NCBI GenBank assembly: GCA_023432025.1
Contig: JAEYVE010000206.1
Location: 1-20,284 of the forward strand
Length of the DNA stretch: 20,284 nucleotides
Source of the DNA: Pseudomonadota bacterium
Lineage (GTDB): Bacteria; Myxococcota_A; Polyangia; Polyangiales; Polyangiaceae
Reading direction: 5' to 3'
Below the pieces are notes generated by a model, which had not been told where the DNA came from, searched no databases, and saw only the letters and a program-made list of their open reading frames with translations. Of the stretch, positions 6,853 through 13,850 are shown in pieces. The translations under genes and the position numbers were made by a program. Positions within the stretch are counted from its first letter, which is position 1. Each line of letters opens with the position of its first letter.

Positions 6853-8142
6853 TCAGGGCTCGCGATAAAAACGCGGCACGCGACGCGAAATGTTGGTGAG
6901 CACTTCCCAGGCGATGGTGCCGGTGTGCTGCGCAATTTCGTCAGCCGTGATTTCGTCCGCGCCTAGAGGCCCGCGTTGGCTGCCCAGGAGCACCGTTTCG
7001 TCGCCGACGCTCGCGCCGGGCAGGTCCGTGACGTCCAACATGGACATGTCCATGCTGACGACGCCCACGAGGGGCGCGCGGCGACCACGCACCAAACCGA
7101 AACCGCGGTTCGACAACGCGCGGCTCATGCCGTCGGCGTAGCCGATGGGGATGGTGGCGATGCGGCTGGGGCGCGTGGCCGTCCAAGTGGCGCCGTAGCC
7201 GACGGTGTCTCCCGGTGAAACCTCGCGCAGCGCCACGATTTGGCTGCGCACGGACATGACGGGGCGGAGATCCCCATTGGAGCTGGGACCCTCCGATTCC
7301 AGATCCGGCGAGGACGAGAGCGAGCGGCTCTTCACGGTGCGGCCCGCACCTTGCGGGTGAACGCCAAAGAGCGACACGCCCGGGCGCACCAAATCGAAGT
7401 GAGACTCCAGGCTGCCGAGCAGCGCGGCGCTGTTGGCGGCGTGGCGCAGCGCTGGTGAGAGGCCGAGCTCGCGCAAACGGCGGGTGGCCTCCTCGAAGCG
7501 GACCAACTGCTCTCGAAGCGACTCCGGCTCTTCGGAGTTGGCGCACGCAAAATGCGTCATGAGCCCCTCGAGCTGGACCTCGGGGTGGTCGGCGAAGGCG
7601 CGGCCAATGAGCGCAAGGTCGCCGATGCTGGCGCCGAGGCGCGCCATGCCGGTGTCCACCTTCAGGTGGACCTTGATGGCCTCGCCGCCGCGAAACCGCA
7701 CTTCGTCCGCCAGACTGGCGATTTGTCCCACGTCGTGCACGACCGGCGTCAAATCGTGCGCAATCACCTCGCCCCAGGCGCGGTGGTAGTAGCCGCCCAT
7801 CACGAGAATGGGGGCGCGAATGCCGGCGTCCCTGAGCTCGATGCCCTCTTCGATGAGCGCCACGCAGATGCCGTCCGTGCCGGCCCGCTCGAGCGTGCGC
7901 GCCACGGCTTTGGCGCCGTGTCCGTAGCCGTCGGCCTTGAGCACGGCCCAAAGCGGGGTTTTTCCCGTGACCCGACGCAGGACTCGCAGGTTGTGGCGTA
8001 GGTTGGCGAGGTTCACCTCGGCGCGTGTGGGGCGCAGCGCGTCCGCGGGGACGGCGCGGGCGGGACGGAGCACGCGGGGCTGCCCGGGGCCGGCCGCGTG
8101 CCATGAACCAGGCTCGGCGAGATCAGGGGGCTGCACGGTCAT
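6853..8142 (-). CDS. alr: Alanine racemase
   Basis: A PLP enzyme (429 aa) interconverting L- and D-alanine for peptidoglycan. The PLP-binding lysine is K69 in AVLKADGYGHG. The TIM-barrel strands continue through HLKVDTGMARLG and EGLMTHFACAN. The second catalytic base is Y316 in VGYGATW, followed by IPIGYADG and SMDMSMLDVTD. It is longer than usual (about 370 aa) for two reasons. There is an N-terminal extension of about 35 residues before RPTRAEVNL. There is also a Ser-rich insertion at about 266-291, before the VMSVRSQI strand of the C-terminal beta domain. The ATG at 8142 is supported by GGAAGA 6 nt upstream on the - strand; a GTG at 8073 would trim 23 residues. The Cys-rich lipoprotein gene lies 107 bp upstream in the same direction. 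Confidence 0.96.
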   Translation of the reverse strand: MTVQPPDLAEPGSWHAAGPGQPRVLRPARAVPADALRPTRAEVNLANLRHNLRVLRRVTGKTPLWAVLKADGYGHGAKAVARTLERAGTDGICVALIEEGIELRDAGIRAPILVMGGYYHRAWGEVIAHDLTPVVHDVGQIASLADEVRFRGGEAIKVHLKVDTGMARLGASIGDLALIGRAFADHPEVQLEGLMTHFACANSEEPESLREQLVRFEEATRRLRELGLSPALRHAANSAALLGSLESHFDLVRPGVSLFGVHPQGAGRTVKSRSLSSSPDLESEGPSSNGDLRPVMSVRSQIVALREVSPGDTVGYGATWTATRPSRIATIPIGYADGMSRALSNRGFGLVRGRRAPLVGVVSMDMSMLDVTDLPGASVGDETVLLGSQRGPLGADEITADEIAQHTGTIAWEVLTNISRRVPRFYREP

Positions 8143-8249
8143 GGGTTCTTCCGGTTACCGCCAAGCATGGAAGTGGGTCAATCAATCGACGAAAACTGGC
8201 CTGATGCAGCTAGATGGGGGCCGGTGAGCGGCGGCGGGCGGGTTCAGCC

Positions 8250-8852
8250 TTACTTGAAACACGCCGACATGCACGTGCGGTAGTTGACCTCGCAGCTGCA
8301 CTCCTCCGTCTGGTCCGGCGCGCATTCCGGCAGGCACTGCCGACGCCCCTCACGGCAGCTTTCGGCGCAGGCGTCGCCCGGAGCTTCCCCTTTGCGGCCT
8401 GCCGCACGCGGCGGCGCCGAGCCGACGTCGAACGGCGTGACGCCGTCCACGGGGCGCGCCATGGGCGGGGGCGGCGCGTGGGGGTCGAGCGGGCCGCCCC
8501 CTTCCGCGGGCTTGGGCGCCTTGGCGTCCAAATGAAGGCCCGGCGGTGGATCTCCCCGCTCGATGCTTTGAACGCGCCGATCAGCGTATTCGAGCCGGTC
8601 GCGAGACTGGCCGTAGCTGTAGCGCTCTTGCCAGGCGCGCCAACAAGCCTTGCGATGCGTGGGGGCGATGCCCGGATCCAGATCGAGCCGGTAGCAGTGC
8701 TCGAAGCGCACGCTGCCTTCGTGCAAGACCTGCACGCTCGGTCCGCAGGCGCAAGAAAGCGCAGCGGCCATCCAAAGCCGCCCCCTGACCCGCGCCGAAC
8801 GACCCGGCGTCGCGAGCTCCGCGCAGCGGAGCGGGAGCCATCGTCCCAGCAT
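8250..8852 (-). CDS. Putative Cys-rich lipoprotein, function unknown
   Basis: This protein of about 200 aa is not recognised. The N terminus has a basic region and then WMAAALSCAC, a plausible but imperfect lipobox. The start is uncertain: ATG 8852 is used, an upstream TTG at 8891 is in frame, and the internal ATG at 8771 would leave too short a signal. The middle contains an aromatic and charged segment (FEHCYRLDLDPG, WQERYSYGQSRDRLEYADRR) and then a Pro/Ala-rich linker. The last 42 residues contain eight cysteines, among them CAESC, ECSC and CMSAC, suggesting a disulfide-bonded or metal-binding tail outside the cytoplasmic membrane. It is divergent from ribE with 80 bp between the starts and in the same direction as alr. 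Confidence 0.65.
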   Translation of the reverse strand: MLGRWLPLRCAELATPGRSARVRGRLWMAAALSCACGPSVQVLHEGSVRFEHCYRLDLDPGIAPTHRKACWRAWQERYSYGQSRDRLEYADRRVQSIERGDPPPGLHLDAKAPKPAEGGGPLDPHAPPPPMARPVDGVTPFDVGSAPPRAAGRKGEAPGDACAESCREGRRQCLPECAPDQTEECSCEVNYRTCMSACFK

Positions 8853-8917
8853 ACCCGCTAGCAGCCTGCCGCCGCCGCATGCTTCCCGCAAGAGCAGCTC
8901 GGGACGGCCCAGCGGCG

Positions 8918-8926
8918 TGATATAGG
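8918..8926 (+). promoter_or_regulatory. Extended -10-like element immediately upstream of ribE
   Basis: TGATATAGG (TG at 8918-8919, hexamer TATAGG 8921-8926) ends exactly 6 nt before the ribE ATG. That spacing places a predicted transcription start at or next to the A of ATG, as in leaderless mRNAs. No convincing -35 is visible. The AGG inside it could instead serve as a weak ribosome-binding site. Confidence 0.4.
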
Positions 8927-8932
8927 CGCAGC

Positions 8933-9541
8933 ATGTTCACGGGCCTGGTCGAAGCGGTAGGTGAGGTCGTAGCGCGACGCGAGCTTCCGGAGAGCGGCGG
9001 TTGTCGGCTGACTATCGCTCATCCGCTGGGTGAGCTCGTCTTGGGCGAGTCGGTGTCCGTGGACGGCGCTTGCCTCACGGTGGTCGCCCCCGACGGTTCC
9101 AGCGCCCCCGGAGCGGACCGCTTCGAAGCGGAGCTCTCCGCCGAAACCTTGGCGCGCACGACGCTCCACGCCGCGCGCGTCGGCACACGCGTCAACTTGG
9201 AGCGAGCGCTTCAGGCGGGGCAGCGCCTGGGAGGTCACCTCGTGACCGGGCATGTCGACGCCGTGGCGCGTGTGGTCCGCGTGACCCCGCGCGGCGACAT
9301 GACCGCCGTCGGGTTCGAGGTGCCTGTGGAATTTGCGCCCTTCGTTGCCCCGAAGGGGTCGGTCACTTTGGCCGGCGTGTCGCTCACGGTGAACGAAGTT
9401 TCCGGCGCGCAGTTTTCGGTGCAGCTCATCCCCCACACGCTCGCTCACACGACGCTCGGCGCGCTGACGGAAGGCGCCAGCATCAACTTCGAGGTGGACT
9501 TGATCGCCCGCTACGTGAGTCGCCTCCTCGCCGCCCGCTGA
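8933..9541 (+). CDS. ribE: Riboflavin synthase (alpha subunit)
   Basis: This 202-aa enzyme dismutates two 6,7-dimethyl-8-ribityllumazine molecules into riboflavin plus a pyrimidinedione that is recycled. The N terminus MFTGLVEAVG is the family signature. The protein is two tandem beta-barrel repeats, about 1-97 and 98-195. The first carries SVDGACLTVV and the second GHLVTGHVDAVARV and TLAGVSLTVNEV, with the Gly-x-Ser-Leu-Thr-Val substrate-binding type motif repeated. Length is normal. It begins the + strand riboflavin/nusB block; ribBA follows after a 333-bp gap, so it may have its own transcript. The last codons (Ala-Ala-Arg-stop) form the first unit of a 13-bp tandem repeat. Confidence 0.97.
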   Translation: MFTGLVEAVGEVVARRELPESGGCRLTIAHPLGELVLGESVSVDGACLTVVAPDGSSAPGADRFEAELSAETLARTTLHAARVGTRVNLERALQAGQRLGGHLVTGHVDAVARVVRVTPRGDMTAVGFEVPVEFAPFVAPKGSVTLAGVSLTVNEVSGAQFSVQLIPHTLAHTTLGALTEGASINFEVDLIARYVSRLLAAR

Positions 9542-9607
9542 GGCCGCCCGCTGAAGCCGCCCGCTGAAGCCGCCTGCTGAAGCCGCCCGCTGAAGCCGCC
9601 TGCTGAA
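9530..9607 (+). repeat. 13-bp tandem repeat, six units, amplifying the ribE stop codon
   Basis: Six consecutive units of GCCGCCCGCTGAA run from 9530 to 9607. The first ends GAG instead of GAA, and units 4 and 6 have T for C at position 7. The first unit encodes the end of RibE and its TGA. Because 13 is not a multiple of three, successive TGAs (9539, 9552, 9565, 9578, 9591, 9604) fall in rotating frames, so all three frames are closed twice. Confidence 0.95.
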
Positions 9608-9874
9608 CTCGCGGTCGCCGCAGACGCCGACGTCCCGAGCCGCGATCTCGACGACGTTCGCCTCCATGCGGTCGCTCCCGCGAGCCAGCACCGCGCGCCT
9701 CCGTGCGGTCCGGCGTCACCCGGCTCAGTGCGGGAGCACCGCGTTTTTCCGGTCGCTCGCCGCCCCCTCACCCGAGCGGGCACACTCGACCCAGCGCGGC
9801 CGCGCACTTTTGACGGGCTCCGCCGAAGTCTGCCTTGCCAATCGCCCCGCGGGCCGCCATGGAAGGGCCCCGTC
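9542..9874. other. 333-bp gap between ribE and ribBA
   Basis: It contains the 13-bp repeat (to 9607) and copy 4 of the hairpin element (9728-9739). I looked for an FMN riboswitch, expected for some rib genes, and saw neither the conserved AGGGGCGGGGTGAA-like core nor the CCxGCGGT-type partner. No gene is supported. The frame of ribBA stays open back to about 9728, but those residues do not resemble RibB. Confidence 0.6.
9728..9739 (+). repeat. Dispersed hairpin element GTGC-GGGA-GCAC, copy 4
   Basis: Same element and same GCTCA/CGCGT flanks as copy 3 (5957-5968). Here CGCGT is followed by TTTTCC, so on the + strand the hairpin is trailed by a short T run (GTTTTT at 9743-9748). That makes this copy the most terminator-like of the four. 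Confidence 0.65.
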
Positions 9875-11071
9875 ATGAGCAAGCCTCACTCAGAGAGTCC
9901 CCCTCGGCTCGACATCGCGCCTGAACACCTCGAGCGCGTCCAGGCGGCGCTCGACGACATTCGCGCCGGCAAAATGGTCATTCTCGTGGACGACGAAGAC
10001 CGCGAGAACGAGGGCGACCTCTGCATGGCCGCGGACCGCATCACGCCCGAGGCCATCAACTTCATGGCGGTGCATGGTCGCGGCCTCATTTGCCTCACGC
10101 TCAGCGAAAAGCAGGTGCGTCAGCTCGAGTTGCCCATGATGGCGGCGCCGGGCCGCGGCGGGCCACCGCTCGGTACTGCGTTCACCGTCAGCATCGAGGC
10201 CAAGCGCGGGGTGTCCACCGGCATCAGTGCCAAAGATCGCGCTCACACCATCCGCGTCGCCAGCCACCCCGAGGCGCGCCCCGAGGAAATCGTCGTGCCG
10301 GGGCACGTATTTCCTCTGCAGGCGCGCAGCGGCGGCGTTCTCGTGCGCGCGGGCCAAACGGAAGGCTCGGTGGATCTGGCGCGGCTTGCGGGGCTCAACC
10401 CCGCCGGCGTCATCTGCGAAATCATCAAGGACGACGGCAGCATGGCGCGCATGCCGGACCTCGAAACGTTCGCCGAGCGCCACGGGCTTCGCATCCTCAC
10501 CATCGCGGATCTCATCAGCTACCGCTTGCAAACGGAGCGGCTCGTGCGCTGCGTCGAGGAGTCCAACTTGGTGCTCGACCAAACGGGCACGCGTTGGCAG
10601 GCGCTGGTGTACGAGACCACCGTCGAAAAGCGTCACCTGCTCGCGCTCGTCAAGGGCGACCTGGACGGCGACGAGCCGGTTTTGTGCCGCATGCACGCGG
10701 GCTCCACGCTCGGCGATACGTTTTCGTCGACCACGAGCGAGGGCGGCAAGAACCTCAAGGAAGCCATCGAGGCCATCGAAAAGGCCGGGCGCGGCGTGGT
10801 CGTGTACGTCGCGCCGCGCGGGGATCTCGCGAGCGAGCTCACGCGCCTCGAGGAGGAGCTGCCCGGCTCGGAGGCGAGCCGAAAGAAGCTCGCCGACGAC
10901 CGCGTTCACGGCGGTACGCTGCGCGAGTACGGGCTCGGGGCCCAGGTGCTCCGGGACTTGGGCGTGCGCCAGATCCGCCTGCTCACCAACAGCACGCGCA
11001 AGATTGCCGGCATCGACGGCTACGGTTTGCACGTCGCCGAGAGCGTGCCTTTGGTGTCCATGAAGCGCTGA
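9875..11071 (+). CDS. ribBA: 3,4-dihydroxy-2-butanone-4-phosphate synthase fused to a degenerate GTP cyclohydrolase II-like domain
   Basis: A 398-aa protein. Residues 17-215 are a complete DHBP synthase (RibB), making the four-carbon precursor of riboflavin from ribulose 5-phosphate. The acidic metal/substrate loop is DDEDRENEGDL (39-49), with HGRGLICL, GTAFTVSIEAKRGVSTGIS and GHVFPLQARSGGV present. Residues 240-398 have the fold pattern of GTP cyclohydrolase II (LLALVKGDLDGDEPVLCRMH, VRQIRLLTNSTRKIAGI). However, the three zinc cysteines of HSECLTGDxxxxxRCDC become S277, S288 and G290, and the RQEGRGIGL stretch is APRGDLASE. The second half is therefore probably not an active cyclohydrolase; this resembles the RibBX-type variants described in Proteobacteria. 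ATG 9875 has GGAAGG about 8 nt upstream. ribH follows after 92 bp. Confidence 0.93.
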   Translation: MSKPHSESPPRLDIAPEHLERVQAALDDIRAGKMVILVDDEDRENEGDLCMAADRITPEAINFMAVHGRGLICLTLSEKQVRQLELPMMAAPGRGGPPLGTAFTVSIEAKRGVSTGISAKDRAHTIRVASHPEARPEEIVVPGHVFPLQARSGGVLVRAGQTEGSVDLARLAGLNPAGVICEIIKDDGSMARMPDLETFAERHGLRILTIADLISYRLQTERLVRCVEESNLVLDQTGTRWQALVYETTVEKRHLLALVKGDLDGDEPVLCRMHAGSTLGDTFSSTTSEGGKNLKEAIEAIEKAGRGVVVYVAPRGDLASELTRLEEELPGSEASRKKLADDRVHGGTLREYGLGAQVLRDLGVRQIRLLTNSTRKIAGIDGYGLHVAESVPLVSMKR

Positions 11072-11143
11072 GGCCGTTTTCCGCGGCGCGGCTCTTCCCG
11101 CGTTATCGAAGTGCGCGCGGCGGCTCACGTCGTCGCCGGGGCG

Positions 11144-11153
11144 TTGATACACT
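11144..11153 (+). promoter_or_regulatory. -10-like element just upstream of ribH
   Basis: TTGATACACT holds a TG-A-TACACT extended -10-like sequence ending 10 nt before the ribH ATG. No Shine-Dalgarno is visible between it and the start codon. It could drive a very short-leader transcript; there is no clear -35. Confidence 0.3.
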
Positions 11154-11163
11154 CGCGCCCGTC

Positions 11164-11661
11164 ATGAGCGACCAACCCCTCCCCGCCGCCTTCGAAGGAC
11201 AGCTCGTCGTTCCGGAGGGCGCGCGTTTCGCCATCATCGGCTCACGCTTCAACGAGCTCGTCGTGGACCGCTTGGTGGAGGGCGCGCGTGACGGGCTCGT
11301 GCGTCACGGAGCCCGCGCCGACCACATCACCGTGGTGCGCGTGCCCGGCGCTTGGGAAATTTCGCTGGTCGCGCAGCGCTTGGCCAAGAGCGGCCGCTTC
11401 GACGCAGTCATCGCGTGTGGCGCGGTCATTCGCGGCTCCACGGCGCATTTCGACTACGTCGCCGGAGAGGCTGCGCGCGGCGTGGCGGCGGCGGCCGCAG
11501 ACAGCGGCGTGCCGGTGCTCTTCGGCGTTCTCACGACGGACACCATCGAGCAGGCGCTCGAGCGGGCCGGCACGAAGGCGGGCAACAAGGGCTTCGAAGC
11601 CGCGCTGGGCGCCGTAGAAATGGTGAGCCTGTCGCGGGCGTTCGCCCAGCACGGCCTCTGA
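11164..11661 (+). CDS. ribH: 6,7-dimethyl-8-ribityllumazine synthase
   Basis: A 165-aa lumazine synthase that condenses the DHBP product of RibB with 5-amino-6-ribitylamino-uracil, giving the substrate of RibE. Seen: the substrate-binding RFNELVVDRLVEGA, VPGAWEI, the phosphate-binding GAVIRGSTAHFDYVAGE, and FGVLTTDTIEQALERAG followed by GNKGFEAALGAVEM. The length is normal, with a slightly extended N terminus (MSDQPLPAAFEG). The ATG at 11164 lacks a Shine-Dalgarno; the reading frame is open far upstream inside ribBA but that is a GC-rich shadow. It is followed by nusB after 96 bp, the classic ribH-nusB neighbourhood. Confidence 0.97.
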   Translation: MSDQPLPAAFEGQLVVPEGARFAIIGSRFNELVVDRLVEGARDGLVRHGARADHITVVRVPGAWEISLVAQRLAKSGRFDAVIACGAVIRGSTAHFDYVAGEAARGVAAAAADSGVPVLFGVLTTDTIEQALERAGTKAGNKGFEAALGAVEMVSLSRAFAQHGL

Positions 11662-11757
11662 GCGTCACTGTCGCGCGCGGCTTGCTTGGCCGCGGCATTG
11701 CCACCACGATGAGCGCCCCCGCGGGCGCGCGTGCGCCCCGGTCTTCGAAGGTCCGCC

Positions 11758-12189
11758 ATGGGAGCCCGTACTACCGCCCGCGAAGCCGCTCTGCAGATGC
11801 TCTACGCCATCGAGGCGAGCGAGCATGGCGTGGAGCGCGTCGTCGCCGATTTTTGGCGTGAAACCCCGGGGGACGCCGAAGGCCGCCCCTACGCGGACGA
11901 TTTGGTGCGCGGGGTGGTGGAGCGCCGCGCCGACGTGGACGAGCGTATCCGCGCGGCCAGCGAGCATTGGCGGCTCGAGCGCATGGCCCGTGTCGATCGC
12001 AACATTTTGCGGGTTGGCGCGTACGAGCTCTTGGCGCTTCGCGACGTGCCGCGCGCGGTCATCATCGACGAGGCGGTCGAGCTGGCCAAGCGCTACGGCA
12101 CGGACGAGAGCGGCAAGTTCGTCAACGGCGTGCTCGATCGCATCGCGAACGATTTGGGGCGACGCGACGAGGATCGAGCCAGGAGCTGA
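11758..12189 (+). CDS. nusB: Transcription antitermination factor NusB
   Basis: A 143-aa all-helical RNA-binding protein that, with NusE (S10), binds boxA in rRNA leaders and promotes antitermination. Family features seen: the ARTTAREAALQMLYAIE start, DDLVRGVVERRADVDERI, WRLERMARVDRNILRVGAYELL, the VIIDEAVELAKRYG segment, and FVNGVLDRIA near the C terminus. The Arg-rich N terminus fits RNA binding. ATG 11758 has AAGG about 6 nt upstream; GTG 11731 would add nine residues. The stop (12187-12189) is 3 bp before the next start, so the following gene is almost certainly co-transcribed. Confidence 0.96.
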   Translation: MGARTTAREAALQMLYAIEASEHGVERVVADFWRETPGDAEGRPYADDLVRGVVERRADVDERIRAASEHWRLERMARVDRNILRVGAYELLALRDVPRAVIIDEAVELAKRYGTDESGKFVNGVLDRIANDLGRRDEDRARS

Positions 12190-12192
12190 GCC

Positions 12193-12711
12193 TTGGAGCT
12201 GCGCTTTGCCGTCGCGGATCTCAGAAAGCTCGATCAAGCGGTGAGCGAAGTGCTCGCCGTGCCGCTCTCCGAAGGCGAGCGGCCGCCGCGTGGCGTCGCT
12301 GGCCTCGTGGACTACCGGACGGGCGGAGCCATTTCGGAGCTGATTGCGCGCGGCTTCGCCAGCGGTCAGCTCGGCGAAACGCTGCTCTTGCCCGGACGCC
12401 CCAAGCTCACGTTCGACAAAGTGGTGTGCTTCGGCATCGGTCGCCCCGAGCACTTCAACGAGCAGCTCTACCGCTCCGTGGTGGAGCACATGCTGGACAC
12501 CATTTCCGGTCTCGGCGTGCGGCGCGCGGTGGTGGAGTTGCCGGGACGCAAGTCGGAAGCCATCGCTCCCGAGCGCGCCGCCGAGCTCCTGCTCGACCGC
12601 GCCATGGAGCGCGGTCGCCACGACGCCTGGACTCTCATCGAAAGCCCGGACGCGCAGCGCGCCATCACCAAGCTGCTCCAGCAAGACCGTCGTCGCGAGT
12701 GGCGGTTCTGA
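12193..12711 (+). CDS. Stand-alone M17 leucyl-aminopeptidase N-terminal (macro-like) domain protein
   Basis: This 172-aa protein resembles only the N-terminal domain of M17 leucyl aminopeptidases: MELRFAVADLRKL, then GAISELIARG, GQLGETLLLPG, and FDKVVCFGIG with paired helices after it. The catalytic M17 domain, with its two-metal site and NTDAEGR motif, is absent, and the next gene does not supply it. It therefore cannot be a peptidase; in this fold family the domain can bind nucleotides/ADP-ribose-like ligands or mediate oligomers, but that is inference. The TTG start at 12193 is supported by AGGAG at 12181-12185, overlapping the nusB stop. The next gene starts 1 bp after its stop. Confidence 0.78.
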   Translation: MELRFAVADLRKLDQAVSEVLAVPLSEGERPPRGVAGLVDYRTGGAISELIARGFASGQLGETLLLPGRPKLTFDKVVCFGIGRPEHFNEQLYRSVVEHMLDTISGLGVRRAVVELPGRKSEAIAPERAAELLLDRAMERGRHDAWTLIESPDAQRAITKLLQQDRRREWRF

Positions 12712-12712
12712 C

Positions 12713-13840
12713 GTGGCACGAGCGAGCAAGGCGCGAGCTTCGAAACGAACGGCCGAGCGTGCGCTCCGCTTCCCGCCAGCGCCGCCGGGGCTGACGGGCC
12801 GCAGCGTCGAGCTCGGCACGCTCCGTCGCACCATCGAGGCCGCCGCGCCGACGCGCGTCGCGTTGGTGGGCACCGGCGGGAGCGGAAAGTCCGTGCTCGC
12901 GGCGGCGCTCGGCCACGAAATGTCGGCCTACTTCGGCGGGCGGCTGGATTGGTTCCGCGTGGGCGCTTGGGACTTCTACACGCTCACGGAAATGCTGGCG
13001 CTGCGCTTCGGAACGCCGCGCGGCGACGAGCGCGTGGACGTGCTCCGAAGCTATTTTGCGGCCGGGGAGCGGCGCCTCGTCGTGCTCGACAACCACGAGG
13101 ACGACCGAGCCATGGCGCGCCTGTTGGACGCTTTTTCGGGCACGCCCGTCACGTTCGTCATCACGGCGCGTCGTTGTTTGCTCGCGGGTGTGTTCGTGTT
13201 TCCCGTCACGGCGCCGCTCGTCATGTCGGGGCAGAGCGCCTTTCCGCGCGTTGCGTCGCTCACGGAGCTCCTGCGCTGGAGCCCGCTCGCCTTGGACATG
13301 GCAAACGCCATCGTCTCCGCGCGCGCTGCCACCGTCACCGAGCTCGAGCGTTACCTGCGAGACGGCGGTGTGACGCGCGTCGTCGCCATCGAGCACGAGG
13401 ACGACTTGCCCGAGGTGGCGCTCCTGGTTTCCTGGGTTTTTCAGCGCTTGGACGCCCCGAGTCGGCGCATGCTCGCCGTGCTCGCGTATTCGGAGGGCGA
13501 CCACGTGGACGCGGCTTCTCTGGCGATGCTCGGCGGCGTGCGTCGCGGAGCGAACGCGCGCATCGCCGAGCTCGTACGCTTTCGACTCGTTCAGGAGCCG
13601 GCGCGCGGCCGCTTTGCGCTGCACGCGGTGGTGCGCCACATCGTGCGCAAGCTCACGGAGTTTCCCGCGGAGCGCTTCTTCGAGCACTACGTGCGGCTCC
13701 TCGAGCGGCACCCCGAGCGCCTGCAGCTCGAGCAAACGCACCTCTTCGCCGCCATGGATCACGCGCACCGCGAGAGCGATCTCGGCGCCATGCTGCGGGT
13801 GCAGGCGCTCCTTCGCCATTTGGACGGCGAAGTGGGGTGA
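12713..13840 (+). CDS. Minimal STAND / NB-ARC-like ATPase
   Basis: A 375-aa P-loop ATPase from GTG 12713, one base after the previous stop. A basic 25-residue N terminus precedes LTGRSVELGTLRRTI, the usual lead-in of NB-ARC domains. Walker A is GTGGSGKS (53-60). Walker B is RLVVLDN (D126). VTFVITARR (146-154) matches the RNBS-B/sensor strand, and WSPLALDMA (189-197) matches the GLPL position. Residues 235-300 look like a winged helix. Then come about 75 helical residues, and the protein ends. There is no recognisable N-terminal effector and no long TPR/LRR/WD sensor array, both usual in STAND proteins. It may act with the M17-N protein as a switch; that is inference from tight coupling only. 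The gene converges on the next lipoprotein gene with a 10-bp gap and no visible terminator. Confidence 0.78.
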   Translation: MARASKARASKRTAERALRFPPAPPGLTGRSVELGTLRRTIEAAAPTRVALVGTGGSGKSVLAAALGHEMSAYFGGRLDWFRVGAWDFYTLTEMLALRFGTPRGDERVDVLRSYFAAGERRLVVLDNHEDDRAMARLLDAFSGTPVTFVITARRCLLAGVFVFPVTAPLVMSGQSAFPRVASLTELLRWSPLALDMANAIVSARAATVTELERYLRDGGVTRVVAIEHEDDLPEVALLVSWVFQRLDAPSRRMLAVLAYSEGDHVDAASLAMLGGVRRGANARIAELVRFRLVQEPARGRFALHAVVRHIVRKLTEFPAERFFEHYVRLLERHPERLQLEQTHLFAAMDHAHRESDLGAMLRVQALLRHLDGEVG

Positions 13841-13850
13841 AACGCCGGCT

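Noticed and set aside
9530..9607. CRISPR-like array
   Set aside because: Units are contiguous 13-mers without spacers, and no cas gene is present.
9542..9874. Possible FMN riboswitch before ribBA
   Set aside because: The conserved riboswitch core sequences are not present on the + strand; the gap is explained by the tandem repeat and a hairpin element.
11677..11694. Hairpin between ribH and nusB as a terminator
   Set aside because: CGCGGC/GCCGCG with a 7-nt loop is short, no T-tract follows, and ribH-nusB are usually co-transcribed.
12193..13840. Anti-phage defence island
   Set aside because: STAND ATPases can be defence proteins, but there is no effector, nuclease, recombinase or mobile-element signature and the neighbours are housekeeping genes; kept only as a candidate in the findings.
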